Shown: positions 10,986 to 22,407 of the stretch, one piece after another | Numbering within the stretch: position 1 is the first letter of the stretch | Layout of the letters: the number at the start of each line of letters is the position of its first letter | Assembly (NCBI GenBank): GCA_951217055.1 | Contig: OX578279.1 | Location: 39,147,610-39,211,609 of the forward strand | Direction: 5' to 3' | DNA length: 64,000 bases | From: Gerris lacustris | Taxonomy: Eukaryota > Arthropoda > Insecta > Hemiptera > Gerridae | Program-made: the position numbers and the translations under genes | The notes under the pieces: generated by a model | Seen by the model: only the letters and a program-made list of their open reading frames with translations | Database searches by the model: none | What the model was told of the DNA's origin: nothing

Positions 10986-11181
10986 ATAGTGAAGGTTGAT
11001 AAGAAAAGAAAACACTTTTACTTGTTCAATAATTTTATTGTCAAACCATAAATATATTTTGACTTACATACCGGTTTCGACTTATTCAGTCATCATCAGT
11101 GTAATCAAAATATATTTATGGTTTGACAATAAAATTATTGAACAAGTAAAAGTGTTTTCTTTTCTTATCAACCTTCACTAT
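10986..11181. mobile_element. 196-bp near-perfect palindrome with hammerhead-like core at its centre
   Basis: Arms 10986-11062 and 11105-11181 (77 bp each) are reverse complements, from ATAGTGAAGGTTGATAAG at the left edge to CTTATCAACCTTCACTAT at the right edge. The central loop, on the minus strand (11104-11064), is TTACA, CTGATGA, T, GACT-GAATA-AGTC, GAAA, CCGGTA, TGTAA. The palindrome arms continue the TTACA/TGTAA stem. It encodes no protein, and the overlapping ORFs are shadows of the inverted repeat. Confidence 0.85.
11064..11104 (-). ncRNA. Candidate hammerhead-type ribozyme core
   Basis: The minus strand has the invariant blocks CUGAUGA and GAAA, with helix II GACU/AGUC between them. 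Helix I is UUACA/UGUAA, extended by the palindrome arms. The predicted cleavage triplet is GUA. Helix III is only ACC/GGU with no loop, so a single molecule could hardly form it, but the self-complementary ACCGGU could form it between two molecules. Hammerhead variants with truncated helix III that act as dimers are known from Penelope-like retroelements. One nucleotide (U) lies between CUGAUGA and helix II, which departs from the standard core. Activity is inferred, not shown. Confidence 0.5.
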
Positions 11182-11348
11182 GAGTAAATACCATAAAATC
11201 TCAATCAATACTACTAACTTCAAGAGTTGGAAACTCAAACGAAATACAAAACAGAATATATTTGCTGCAGCACGAATTGAAAAAGAATTAAAATAACTAA
11301 AACAGACAGCAGTCCATCCAAACGCCAATCCTTAATAATATAAAATTC

Positions 11349-11427
11349 CTAATTAATTGAAGCGAGCGTAGCGAGCTTCCTACATTCAACGAAATATGCT
11401 CCGTGTCTGTCTGTCTGTCTGTCTGCC

Positions 11428-11459
<32 letters not shown>

Positions 11460-11730
11460 AGTAACGTTCACGCGTGTGACGATAACTTGAGTAAAAGTTG
11501 ACCGATTTAGTTGAAATCTGGTATACATGTTCCTCTTACTAATACTCAGGCTAAGTTCGTTGGACAGCGTGATCCGTCCAAGAGTTCGCGCGCAACGCTC
11601 GCGTAAACGAGAGGTACAAAAATTAAATTGGAATTTCAGGACGGGAAAAGTTTCTATCATCATCTATTCGATGAGACGAACATTTTTTTCAAATAACATT
11701 TTTTACTAAAACCAACAGCGACACCGCTAT
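11349..11730 (-). repeat. Dispersed repeat family B copy with (TGTC)n tract
   Basis: Contains the AAGCGAGCGTAGCGAGCTTC hairpin, a TGTC tract (about 11404-11460) and GTGACGATAACTTGAGTAAA. It then has TTCGTTGGACAGCGTGATCC, CGCGCAACGCTCGC and, at the right, ACCAACAGCGACACC. The same blocks occur inverted at 24890-25325 and 44476-44705. Both strands give short ORFs through it, but these are repeat translations. Confidence 0.7.
11404..11460. repeat. (TGTC)n microsatellite
   Basis: About 14 TGTC units with one interruption (TGCC). It sits at the same internal position in the family B repeat where other copies have only two to four units. Confidence 0.9.
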
Positions 11731-13984
11731 GACTTAATAAAGATCGCTAAAACTATTAAAGCGGACCTAAACGTTTATAATAGAGAAAACAACCTTTTTA
11801 CCGATATCTTACGTTCTAACGAAACGATTTTAATAAAACTTCATATACACCATCTAATCCACAATTGAAACAGGTATGCAAAATTTCAACTTGATACAAG
11901 CAAAATTCTTTGCGTAGTGACGAGATACATTTATAATAATTGTTTAAAAGCTACCGCGGGTGGTGAAGATTGTTATAGTGGTATAGTGTATAGGTTTGTT
12001 TAGGAAGTAAAGCTTTGTACCGAGTACCCCCACTCTACCTCACAACTACCCTCTTCCACTTATCTTCAACTATGACATTCATCATGATTAATAAATTTCA
12101 ATATTCAGTGTTTCATTGCAATACGCTCGCTTCAATGATAGAGCCACGCGATGCCTAGTTAAACTACTTTCACACTAAAAATTAAGAATACATATATGCG
12201 TATGCGCGTGTACAAAATGTATAATATAATTGATTTTTGTTAAGTATTAGAAGAAGTAATATTGATTAATTTCATAATAAATCTAGTTTAGCTATTAAAA
12301 CTTCTACTTTATAAACCACATCTTTAAATCATGATGAAATCATGATGAAATCTACAAATTTTTGACGGAACGAAAAATTAGATTTTATAAATCTCAATAA
12401 TTAAAAAAAAAAAAAATATCTTTAATAGGGTAAAAGTAGCTCGTTCAATTTTTTATCTACTCTCCTCTCTTCGTTCCATTTAAGTTTAGTAATATTTTAA
12501 TGGTGTTTAAAATGAGATTTTTTTGTTAGTGGTGACCAAGTTGTGAAAGAGACCTCGGTGGTTTTAAGGGGGGAAGGGGTTATTGATCGGCTGTCAATTA
12601 GAAAAAACGAAGGTTGGGAGGGGGGATTTGAGATCCAGGGCCCAAACAAATGAATTCACAACCTCTTTTCCAGCTCCCGTCCTCTTCCTTCCGTCTTTAA
12701 GAGACTCTGCCCTCGTTTTTACAACCCCTGGGGGTTCCTCATTCTGTACTCTAGTTTTTTAGGCCCTTATTGTAAAAAAAGAGACAAGAAAGGTTTGTAT
12801 CTCTTTCCTTCCATGTCATTAGTTTTTTTTATCCTTATCTGTAAATCTCGCCTTGTTAATTGATCGTGTCAAATCAATTCTTATTGAAATATTTTTTTGC
12901 TTGCCTGATAATAAATTATCTTGTCTTGTTAAGTTTATTTTGCTCTTAAAATGCCTTTTATTTTTAACGAACCTACCAGAAATATCATTATTCTTAATAT
13001 TTAGATGTAGTTGTTGTTTTCGTTAATTTTCTTTAATTTCTAGAGTACAAAATGTACAAGTTTTATCATGTTGCAAACTATACATAGGAATAAGACATAT
13101 AAACTATAATAATTAAATTGTACATGTAGTCCTGATAAAATGTTATTTTATATTAAAGTATCCGGATCTTCGTCACTCACTAGAGTTCAATCAAAACTAT
13201 GATTACTCACAAAAATGTGTTTATTAAAATCAGATAAGTAAAGTTAACTATCTTTGTTCGTTTCCTGTCAATTAATCATCAAGTCTGTGTTTTTAAAGAT
13301 AAGTGGAAATTGGGCCACCAATAAAAACCCCTGTTATTTTATTTGTGATAATATAATATACATTTTTTAAACATTATTTTTTTGCCTTAATATAATATAG
13401 AAAATTAACCAAATAAACTTAACTATAAATGACATTTATAACAATAAAATGTAATAATTTTCAATAAAGTGGATAAAGATATATAAAAGAGTAAAGTATT
13501 AAATTATATATAATATTGATAGATAAGCTGTCTTGAGAATAGTTCGAACGTTTGACAAAGACTAAGCGTTAAAGTACAGATAGAGTAATTATTAATTGTA
13601 CGCCGAGCGAGAGCCACACAAGATTAATAGCCTTGACAATTTATCTCACTTATATTTATTATGGGGTACACTCTGGAAACAATTGATCATGTTTCAATTT
13701 TACATCAGATGAATTATGGGTCAGAAGGTCACTAACATCAGTACAAACATTTGATCCATCTGATTGATTTAGCCGATTTCTTTTTAGTTTTATAATTTAT
13801 AATTTTTATAATTTACATTTATGCCTAAATAGCGATTCAATGCTCTCTTAACTGGGGTTGAACAATAAATTAATCATTTTTTTATTATAATTTTAAGTAA
13901 CTGAAGAACCTCGTTCCTTTAAGAGAGAGAAAATGTCTGTCGAGAAAGAAACAGATATTCGCCTTAAAATAAGCTTTTGTTTGT
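11731..13984. other. AT-rich intron, nothing seen
   Basis: No exon, RNA gene or bounded element is supported. The pyrimidine-rich patch at 12640-12760 has no coding signal. Confidence 0.4.
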
Positions 13985-14470
13985 GCTTTGTGTGAAAAAT
14001 TTACTTTACTTACTTAACCTTCAAAGTAAAGTGATTGAGTAATTCTTCTAACTAACTAACTCTGAGGCACAACAGTCCGTGGAGGGCCTTGGTATGAAAT
14101 CGATGACCCGAAGTTAGTGTGTCACTCCATCAGCTGTATAACCCTTTTAATTGACACATGCATCCAGTTAGTCACCATTTTTATACGGCGATGCTGAACA
14201 GAAGGTCCGGTCCAGGAATTGAATCCAGATCTGTGGTAACCATCAAAGATGTGACCTCGCCGATGATGTTTAACTTTATTGATGGGAGAGCCAACTGCTC
14301 TCCTATACGATCCACTGAGGTCCCCTATATATTCTGCAATGAGGTAAAACTGAAAATAGTCGTCTCCCCACAATAGCTCTAATAAGGTGAAACCAGTTTC
14401 AAACCCCAAGATACTGTGTCAACATCATCAGCGCCGGAGAGATGGAGTCAAGTGAAACTACGAATCAGTG
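13985..14470. repeat. SINE/LINE-type insect retroposon remnant
   Basis: Begins TTTACTTTACTTACTTAACC and continues GCACAACAGTCCGTGGAGGG. Around 14195-14240 the minus strand has a B-box-like stretch (GGATTCAATTCCTGG), the arrangement of a tRNA-derived retroposon read from the minus strand. The 95-aa minus-strand ORF here has no domain and is taken as chance. The family assignment is by general resemblance only. Confidence 0.45.
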
Positions 14471-16085
14471 TATGCTGTTGGGCAGACATGTGAGCTCGAC
14501 TCAAATTAAATTCTTGAAAGCTAGTTTTGCCTAATAACCTACTGCAGGGAAACGAATGTTTATTACTTTACCCCTGTTAATTTCTTCAGGTGTAATTGTC
14601 TTTTCAAAGCACCGGAAAATGAATTCTAGAGAGTTACTTAACTCTTTACAAAGGCCCCTCCCTCCACACTCTCCCAGAGTATCCTCGCCGATTTTCGTGG
14701 CGACCACCTCCGTGCAACCATGTCACAAAAAACCGCCGCTGAAGTGAAGTTGGGCGAGGCAAGTCGAGGATAAACGAGCAACCAGGGAAACTTCGTGTGA
14801 GTAGTTGAGGGGCCTTACGCGAAAATCGCCTCGCTTAGTCGTGTCAAGTATCATTATCATTTTTTTTTTATCAAGTATCAATTTAATGTGTTCCTGCGAT
14901 AACCTAGAAACCTCGAGTTTTCTTTAATAATTTAAATTAAGGGATATCGATACAGAACAAATTCCTACGACAAAAGGATAAACAATAACTACTATTACCT
15001 CTTTAATAATACCGATCACAATTTCTTAACTCTATAGAATTGTTACTGTTGCTTTTCATTCTGGCTATATAAGAAAGAAGGAGAAAAAGTCAAACTTGCC
15101 TTTCGCGTTAATACAACAAGATAAAACCCAAATATTTACTCTTTTGTCGTTTCGGTCAAGAAGTTCTAGGCTAAGAGTGAAGAGTTGTCTTAGAACTCAA
15201 CATAGAAGGCTCAACAAAAACTTTGATTCTCTTCTCAACTCAATGCAACAGGTTTCTCTCCCGACTCACTCTTTACACAAACATCTCTCCGTTTCGAATT
15301 GATTCATTTTCTCCGCAGGCACAAAAGTTTTCCGAAAAGACGTTTTTCCCTTAACCCTTCACTTAAGTCTTGAGAATCCTCGAGATTTTACCACCATGAA
15401 ATATTCAAAGAGATAATAACCTCTCCGAAATAATAAACATTTATCAAACTAACAATAACAGAAAACTTAATATTGAAAAGTCATACAGATTTATTATGCC
15501 AACCATATAGTAGACAATCTAGAGAGATTAACTCAATGATAGCCTAAAAAATTAACTTTTTCTTTTTCTTTCAGCTGTTGTTTTTTGTTTAATTGCACCA
15601 CAGATTTTAAGTGCTTTAAAAGTTTTATGTTCTTTTTTAGCAGTTGTACATCAAAATGCCCGTCTGTCGACTGTGCATAAGTCTTAACTATCGAACCGAT
15701 GAAATTTGGTTTAACTATAAAAGCCACTTGAGACCCGGATTTTTTTTCTGCGAGTATAGTGTATATCTTATATGAAGGTTTAATTTTCAAGCATTAAGGT
15801 TTATACTTAGGATCCAATGTGAGTGAAAAAGATTTTATATGGTTAGGTCAGCAAACATTTTGTTATCAAAATCACCGATAAAAAGATAGTTAAATATTTT
15901 TAGGTTTTGCATTATTAATAGTAGTAAAATCAAATCAAACCCTAAGTACAACTTTCCTTTTATTTAATAAAACTTAAAATTTATTCACCTAATATTCCTA
16001 TCATATCCAAGCTGGATTGTTTCCCAATGCCTTAAAAACATACTTGGTTCCCAAAAAAAATGTTTCTATGTGTACCCTTTCTATC
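14471..16085. other. Intron, nothing seen
   Basis: Slightly GC-richer at 14640-14840 but with no recognisable product, splice-framed Ig coding or RNA structure. The short ORFs have no known motifs. Confidence 0.4.
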
Positions 16086-16612
16086 TTCTATGTTTTGAAG
16101 GTGGATCCATATCGGGTAAAAAATTATAAAACTTTTTTAAGTTTTGGCAACGTTTTGACCTTTGCCGGTCATTTTCAAGCCAAGCTAGATTCCTTTTGTA
16201 GAGATATTTTAGAAAAGATTGCAAATAGTCTAGCCGTTTTTTTATGTTTTTTGTGGTTTTTATAATGTTGTGATGTTTTTAAACTGTTTTTAAATTTTAA
16301 CTTAACATTAATTGTTATTGGTATAGAATGTGGGACGGCTGGAAAAGTTTTTTAGTTGGTTTACATGTTATATTGAAAACTAGTTTTATACTTCAACCTG
16401 GGGTAACTTATCATATAACAGATGATGAATAGAATACATGGACGACACAATAACTTGTGAAATGAGACGAAATCATAAACTTTAAAATATCTCTACAAAA
16501 GGAATCTAGCTTGGCTTGAAAATGACCGGCAAAGGTCGAAACGTTGCCAAAACTTAAAAAAGTTTTATAATTTTTTACCCGATATGGATCCACCTTCAAA
16601 ACATACTTCGTT
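16086..16612. repeat. Inverted repeat pair, each arm with a hammerhead-like motif
   Basis: 16086-16215 and 16485-16612 are reverse complements; both contain GGTGGATCCATATCGGGTAA and the AAGCTAGATTCCTTTTGTAG segment or its complement. The right arm (plus strand, 16509-16555) reads CTTGAAAATGACCGGCAAAGG then TCGAAACGTTGCC. The left arm carries the same on the minus strand, with GAAAC mutated to AAAAC. The spacer (16216-16484) is AT-rich without genes. ORFs on the two strands (16017-16265 and 16411-16599) translate to the same peptide because of the inversion. Confidence 0.75.
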
Positions 16613-16704
16613 CTTTCTATGTAATTTGAAAGTTATACCTCCTTTATAATAAAAAAAAATCAAATTTATCATTTATAATTTTTCATTAAAACTATATATT
16701 TCAT

Positions 16705-16729
16705 TCTCTCTCTCTCTCTCTCTCTCTCG
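16705..16729. repeat. (TC)n microsatellite
   Basis: Twelve TC units, followed by a short CA/TA-rich run. Confidence 0.9.
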
Positions 16730-18057
16730 ATACACACACCAATGCACATATATATATCTTAGTGTGTGAACTGTGTATATAAAGTTGAAAGTCAGGCCTT
16801 AATTAAGTATACATTTGATAAGGTAATTTTACAATTTACGTTCATAACGGGTTAATTTTATTTACTCCTTTAAAGCTTATAAATTATAAGATTTCCGCGT
16901 ATTAAAAAAAAATTTGTTTGCAATTTTAATAAAAGATTAAGTATTTTAGAGTAATGAAAAATTAAGGTTAAATGGTTTACAAGGTAAATATTTTATACGG
17001 AGACCAACTTTTTTTTTTAAGTATGTTAAACAAATTCAAGAACGACCCCGAGAGAATTAGGTTCTACTTTGAATTCATAACTTAAAACTGAAAAAAAAGA
17101 ATAAAAATGAAAAGTCTCGGGACGTTACACTCGCATTATAATTATTGGGTTGAATTTTTCATTCATATTTTTTTTCTTTTTTAGTAGAGTAAAGTAAGGA
17201 GGGGGGATGGTTGTTTTGAAGTAGGGTTTCCTAGGCTTGCTCTCATCTTTTCAGCTTTATAAATGAATCGTGACAGCTATGACAAACGAGCCAGATTATA
17301 GGGGTTGTCCTTTGTATACTTACCTACTGTCGTAGGTAACAAGGCAAAAACAAACCATTTACAACCTACTATAACAACTTAGATATTGCAACCTAATTCA
17401 CATCATGAAAGAGCGAAGTTAATATTGAATGCTTACTACATACTGAAATACTTTACTAGACACTTAAATAGAATTAATAATCATTTATAAAATAGTAAAT
17501 AAACAAAAAATGAGAATCAGTAAACATTTGAAAAAAGGTCAGTATTATATATATTCACTATTTGAAAATATACTTCAACTTCTTAGAATAAATTAATTTC
17601 ACAAAAAAGCGTTCATTTAACTAACTTTAAACATATGTAGAGACCAATAATTATTTAATAACAAAAAAAGAAAAAAATAAAGTAAGGGAAATGGAAAAGT
17701 AAATCGATGTAAGGAAAATGGTATACAAATAATTGAATATAAAGCGCATAATAGTACAACTCGGATTTATGTGATTTCATGTGTTATCCATACTTCACGC
17801 TATGCACTGAGTAATGACCAAACTGCGAACTTCAGCAAATTGGTTACACAACTAAAAAATCACGTTTACAAATCGAACATAAATTTAATAAAATAGGAAG
17901 ACAATACTTATATATGACCTTAGTGAGGGTCGAAACGTTTCTAAGCAATAAGGCGTAAATTCTATAATTATTCACACCTATAATATTCCACAACAAAAAA
18001 AATCTTCATAAAATATAAGAAGGTGTTCATAAACTTATTGTTTATATATTTTATTGG
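16730..18057. other. AT-rich intron with one hammerhead-like motif
   Basis: No gene is seen. At 17915-17945 the plus strand reads TGACCTTAGTGAGGGTCGAA then ACGTTT. This is a helix-II-like hairpin followed by GAAACGTT, as at 5383 and 16509, but without a clear CUGANGA upstream. Confidence 0.4.
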
Positions 18058-18130
18058 AATAAATAAGGTTGCCTTAGGTCAGCAATAACAAATCATTTCG
18101 AGGTGCGTTGTCGGGACACTACCGATTATA
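18058..18130 (+). repeat. Dispersed repeat end, inverted copy at 25595
   Basis: The segment GGTTGCCTTAG...CAATAACAAATCATTTCGAG then GTGCG...GTCGGGACACTA recurs as the reverse complement at about 25595-25670. The mariner-type foldback at 18131 is inserted at its right edge. Confidence 0.6.
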
Positions 18131-18787
18131 CAGGGTGGTCCAAAAGTCTCCCCCCCCCCCCCTCTTAACTTTTGAACGGTTTGAGATAAATTAATGAAAC
18201 TTGGGGGATCTCTACCATGCAAAGTGAAGTTTGTTTTCATGCGATCGGCACTAGGGGCAACCACCCACTTTGCCCCCAGGCCACCCAACTTCAAAATTTC
18301 AAATTGGAGTGTATATTTTTGATAGCATATTTGGATTCTGCAGTGAAAAATAATAAACTTTTACTTGAAACTTTTTTTTCTATTTCCAATATTTTGCTCC
18401 CTATAGGTGGGCAAAGATAGCAAAATAACCCTTACTATCATACTTTGTAAAATCTAAACGGTTAGAGATAAATTATCGGAAGGGTTATTTTGCTATCTTT
18501 GCCCCCCTGTGGGGGGAAAAATATTGGAGATAGAAAAAATAGTTTCAAGTAAAAGTTTATTATTTTTCACCGTAGAATCCAAATCTGCTATCAAAAATAT
18601 ACACTCCAATTTGAAATTTTGAAGTTGGGTGGCCTGGGGGCAAAGTGGGTGGTTGCCCCTAGTGGGTGATCCCATGAAAACAAACTTCCCTTTGCATGGT
18701 AGAGATCCCCCAAGTTTCATTAATTTATCTCAAACCGTTCAAAAGTTAAGAGGGGGGGGGGGGGGGGGAGACTTTTGGACCACCCTG
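18131..18787. mobile_element. Mariner-type foldback/MITE, 657 bp
   Basis: Ends CAGGGTGGTCCAAAAGTCTC (18131) and GAGACTTTTGGACCACCCTG (18787) are perfect inverted repeats, flanked on each side by TA (18129-18130 and 18788-18789). The arms extend about 310 bp each with few mismatches, including a C-run (about 18152) matched by a G-run (about 18752). The CAGGGTG...CCAAAAGT terminus is typical of mariner relatives. No transposase is encoded. The ORFs on both strands that translate alike (18217-18420 and 18493-18720) are the mirrored arms. Confidence 0.85.
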
Positions 18788-18789
18788 TA

Positions 18790-20040
18790 TAAATGATTAT
18801 ATAGTAGTATTATAGTTGAAGTTGATTGAGTTTTTACCCTCCAGTAATTATTAATCACATCAAATACAGAGATATTATTTCGCATTTCAAAGAAGTAATT
18901 ATGTTAGTGAGAGAACTTGATGATTATCTGGAATAATAAATATAGCCGATTGGAAAACCCTTTCACTAAAATTGTTTATGTCATAAAAGGAAGTCAAATT
19001 AAAAATGTTAATTTTTAGTGATATTGATTCCGGCGATAAATTGTCGTGACAAATGTTCCATATAAATGCCCACCATCTTCATCAAGATGACGGATCATAA
19101 AAAAAAAAAATATTTGTAGGTACCTAGGGGCTAAGAAGAACGACCTAGAAAAATGCATAGTAGGTCCAGTGGTTCCAGAGATATTTATCGAGATGAGTCA
19201 GTCAGACAGTCATTGGTATTTGGATATTATACATATAAATGTATAGTTGAATTGTATAGATAAGTACTAGTATTGAATTCTGAGAGTGGTTAATATGATA
19301 AGGGACTCGATGCCGGAGGGTTGCTAAAGGGTTAAGCGTTGGGAGGTGGAGTTATTTCACCCCTAGAAATATCGGTGGCTGCTGGAGTAGGAACTCTAAC
19401 CTTTCGACTAACTCAGGAGTAATTCAAATTTCATGGCCCTGTCCCCGTTTCTAAAGACGAGACTGGCTGAATACAAAGTAGGGCCCTGTTGCTTGAGACT
19501 CTACCCACCTCACTTAGTCAATGGCAGAAAGAAAGAAAAAATTAAAAGACATTATATAGAAAAAGTAGAGACAAAAGAGAAATTCCAGAGTTCTTGTAAA
19601 TTGACTACTTTGAATACATACATACGGTAATTTTATTCTTTTTATTTTAGTTTTTCATTCATAACCAGTAGGTCGTATGTTTATTAATTCGACAATATGT
19701 TAGCAAAATAATTTCGTATTTTGTTGAATATTACATACAAAAAAGTTGACTTTTAAATAAAAGTCAACTTTTATTCCTTTAACTTTTCATGGCATTTTTC
19801 GACAAAACCACATTTTAAAGTGGTAGCGACACTATTTAGTCACAGAATGAGTAAACTTACTCACACCCGATTGCAATCTTGCACACATTCATTAATAAAT
19901 TTGCCCACATCGGATTGTAAACTTACTCCAAAAGATCAGTTCAATACTTATAATCCAAATAGGTTTATATTAAAAAATATTACCTGACTTATTGTCAATT
20001 TCTTTTTATAACAAATCAATTTTGAGTTTTATTGACTATT
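18790..20040. other. Intron, short palindrome at 19741-19773
   Basis: No gene is seen. AAAAGTTGACTTTT and AAAAGTCAACTTTT flank a four-base spacer, a perfect hairpin without other context. The 65-aa ORF at 19433 has no recognisable domain. Confidence 0.45.
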
Positions 20041-20110
20041 ATAAAATACTCTACCAATTAGTGTGGCACATAGCTTCCTCGCGTTCTATTTTGTATACTT
20101 TAATGATTTT
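20041..20110 (+). repeat. Dispersed repeat family C end
   Basis: CTCTACCAATTAGTGTGGCA followed by CATAGCTTCCTCGC recurs inverted at 43179-43215 and in diverged form at 62236-62270. This marks one end of a dispersed family whose other end I could not define. Confidence 0.55.
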
Positions 20111-20209
20111 ATACTATTAAAACCTATTATTGTCAAATTTATTTAATTTTTCCCCTTTTTTAAAACTGTCAAGTGTTTAAAAAAAATTTAAGGAGCGCAG
20201 ACGGTTTAA

Positions 20210-20580
20210 ATTAATAGGCCATCTGCAGGCTACTTTTAACAAACCATCCAAATTCCATAAAAATCAGATAAGTGCTTTTGATGACATAGGTGTAAATAAA
20301 TGTATGTTTGGGAGCATGTGGAAGAGAAACAAATAGGCGCAGAAGGTTGAAGCTTATATGGAACCAACAATATGCTAATTATGACCTACCATCCAAATTT
20401 CAATAAAATCAGACGATTATTTTTTAAGATATGCTGGTTCGCAAAAATTGAACGACCGACCGACAGGCAGACACGAAAACAAAAATATTTCCTGATGTCT
20501 GAAACGAATTTCTGTCTTGGAATTTTTGAAATCGGAGACAAAAAAATTGTCGGTCTTCGGAACGATCAAAATTGTTTGCA
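20210..20580 (-). repeat. Dispersed repeat family A copy
   Basis: On the minus strand this carries the family A blocks: CAGACATCAGGAAATATTTT, TCTGCCTGTCGGTCGG, and a GCGAACCAGCATATCTTAAA variant. ORFs on both strands run through it and are not genes. Confidence 0.65.
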
Positions 20581-21438
20581 TCAATTCGTAAAAATAAAAT
20601 AAAATATAAAATTGTATTTGACAGATATAAATGTCCATTTAATATAAATGTACCTACAACAACTAGCACCGGACGAAACAAGCTAATACTTATTAATGGG
20701 GTTTGCAGGTTAGAGATGACATATGTTATACGAAGAAAAGATCCAAGAATGATGGTTGCGCTTTCCTTCGCTGAACTAGATTGAGTTTCTTACATCCTGG
20801 CTCCTAGGTCCGGATATTGGCTCCCACGCTGTCTTTTATCGCTTCCTCTACATCTTTTCCTAACCCACATACATTTTTCCAGTTACAGACATTTTAAAAG
20901 GCTATAATGTCAATCTAGTTTAATGCTTGAAAAGACGCTATAGAAAAGAACATTTGAAGAGAAGAAAAAGTCGATCGAAGGATTTTCTTATTCGAATATT
21001 ATGCACTTTTATCTGAATGCAATTTTTTCTGCTTAAGGTTCTATAAAAGTACGACAACTAATTTTTATTCTTTTAAAAAAGAATAGAATTTAGGTATACA
21101 TTAGTTACATTGCGTTTGGCAACTATTAATGCTTTCCGGCAACTATTAATGCTTTGCAGGACCGTTACACACAAACAGATCACAATTTAAGCGCAAAAAT
21201 TGAGAACGATTATTAAAAGAAGAAGAAGCAAAAATTATGAAATTAAAATTTGAACAATGGCTATAAACAACACATCTCAAGGTTTATTTGTTATACCATG
21301 GAAATTTGATGTCAGAAGGTATATAAAAATGGTATATAAAAATGATATATAAAAATGGTATACAAATCAAGATAGAAATAAACGTACAGATAAGATGTGG
21401 GGACAAAATGATCATATCAAAAATTGGGCAAACTAAGC
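20581..21438. repeat. AT-rich intron with two short duplications
   Basis: GGCAACTATTAATGCTTT is repeated in tandem at 21117-21157, and TATATAAAAATGGTA is repeated about three times at 21318-21362. No gene is seen. Confidence 0.45.
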
Positions 21439-21446
21439 GTCTAGAC

Positions 21447-22399
21447 CAGGGGTCCCCCCCAGGTAGGGGTGGGTCCCCAGGGGTAACTTTTTTCCTTCAT
21501 CGACCCCTTTTTAAAATATAATTTTCTTCCTCATCCCCCTTGCATTTTTCCATTAATATACAGCATACAAAGTTAGCAGAATACTAATAATTGCACTTTA
21601 AAATCTTAAAGAAAACAATTTTAGCTAAGAACTTGGACAAAAAATTAGAAAAAGTGGTTTATATAAGATTTCAAATAACAGATATAAACTTGATTTCAGA
21701 TATATCGATATTGTAATTGGACAATAGTTTGATTTTTATTAATGCGGTCATAGTTTTTTTTATATTTGGCCTACCTATGACCGTATAATCACTATAGCTT
21801 ACATAACATTTCTTCTGTTCAGTGTAAATTTTCAAAAACAATTTAAAACAAATATGTGTTCACCTGTAGTGCACATTTGTAATTGTTCGCTGAAAGAAAT
21901 TCTTCTTTAATTTCTCTTAATCTGGAGCTATAATATCACTGTATAATATCAGCTATAAAAACAATGTTTCTACAAAAAGTGGATTCATCCATATGCACAG
22001 AAAATTTACTGTTTTGCAATTTGCAAATTAATGATTTTTTGGCATCTTCTGACATTTTATCCATATAAGACATTGCATAGTGCAATTACTGTGTTACTGT
22101 GCGGTACTACTTTTTAAAACTGGTTCGGGGTTCATTTTCATAACAGTTTTTCTTACCTCTTTTATTGCTGGTGGGCAATATTATTTTTTCAACAGTGGTA
22201 TGTGGATATACGGCTTTTTCAATTAACAAATAAATATTGTAAGAGGCTTCTAATCCATCTGCATTATTTACAGAAGTTGATGGCTTAAAAAATGATAGGC
22301 AAATTTTTCTTTTAGATTTTTGAAATAATCAATATTCAACCCTTTTAAATTTGCATAGACCCCCCAAGGGGTCCACACGGACCCCGTTGAAAACCCCTG
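21447..22399 (-). mobile_element. hAT element (953 bp) with decayed transposase
   Basis: Termini CAGGGGTCCCC (21447) and CCCCTG (ending 22399) are flanked by a perfect 8-bp duplication GTCTAGAC (21439-21446 and 22400-22407), the hAT signature. At about 953 bp it is far shorter than an autonomous element. Remnants of transposase are readable on the minus strand (see the pseudogene entry). The intact duplication shows the full unit is delimited. Confidence 0.92.
21840..22300 (-). pseudogene. hAT transposase remnant (ZBED5/SCAND3-like lineage)
   Basis: Read on the minus strand, the segments in order are KPSTSVNNADGLEASY, LLIEKAVYPHTTVEKIIL, then MSEDAKKSLICKLQNSKFS followed by VHMDEST. The last resembles the conserved FS-x-x-x-DEST block at the start of the hAT catalytic domain, which holds the first catalytic Asp. 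The preceding ASY...KPHT-like stretch matches the region upstream of it in ZBED5/SCAND3-like hAT proteins. Stops and frame changes separate the pieces, and the C-terminal dimerisation domain is absent. It cannot encode an active enzyme. Confidence 0.8.
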
Positions 22400-22407
22400 G
22401 TCTAGAC

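Noticed and set aside
14122..14409. 95-aa minus-strand ORF
   Set aside because: It lies within a retroposon-like repeat with tRNA-type promoter resemblance; no protein family recognised.
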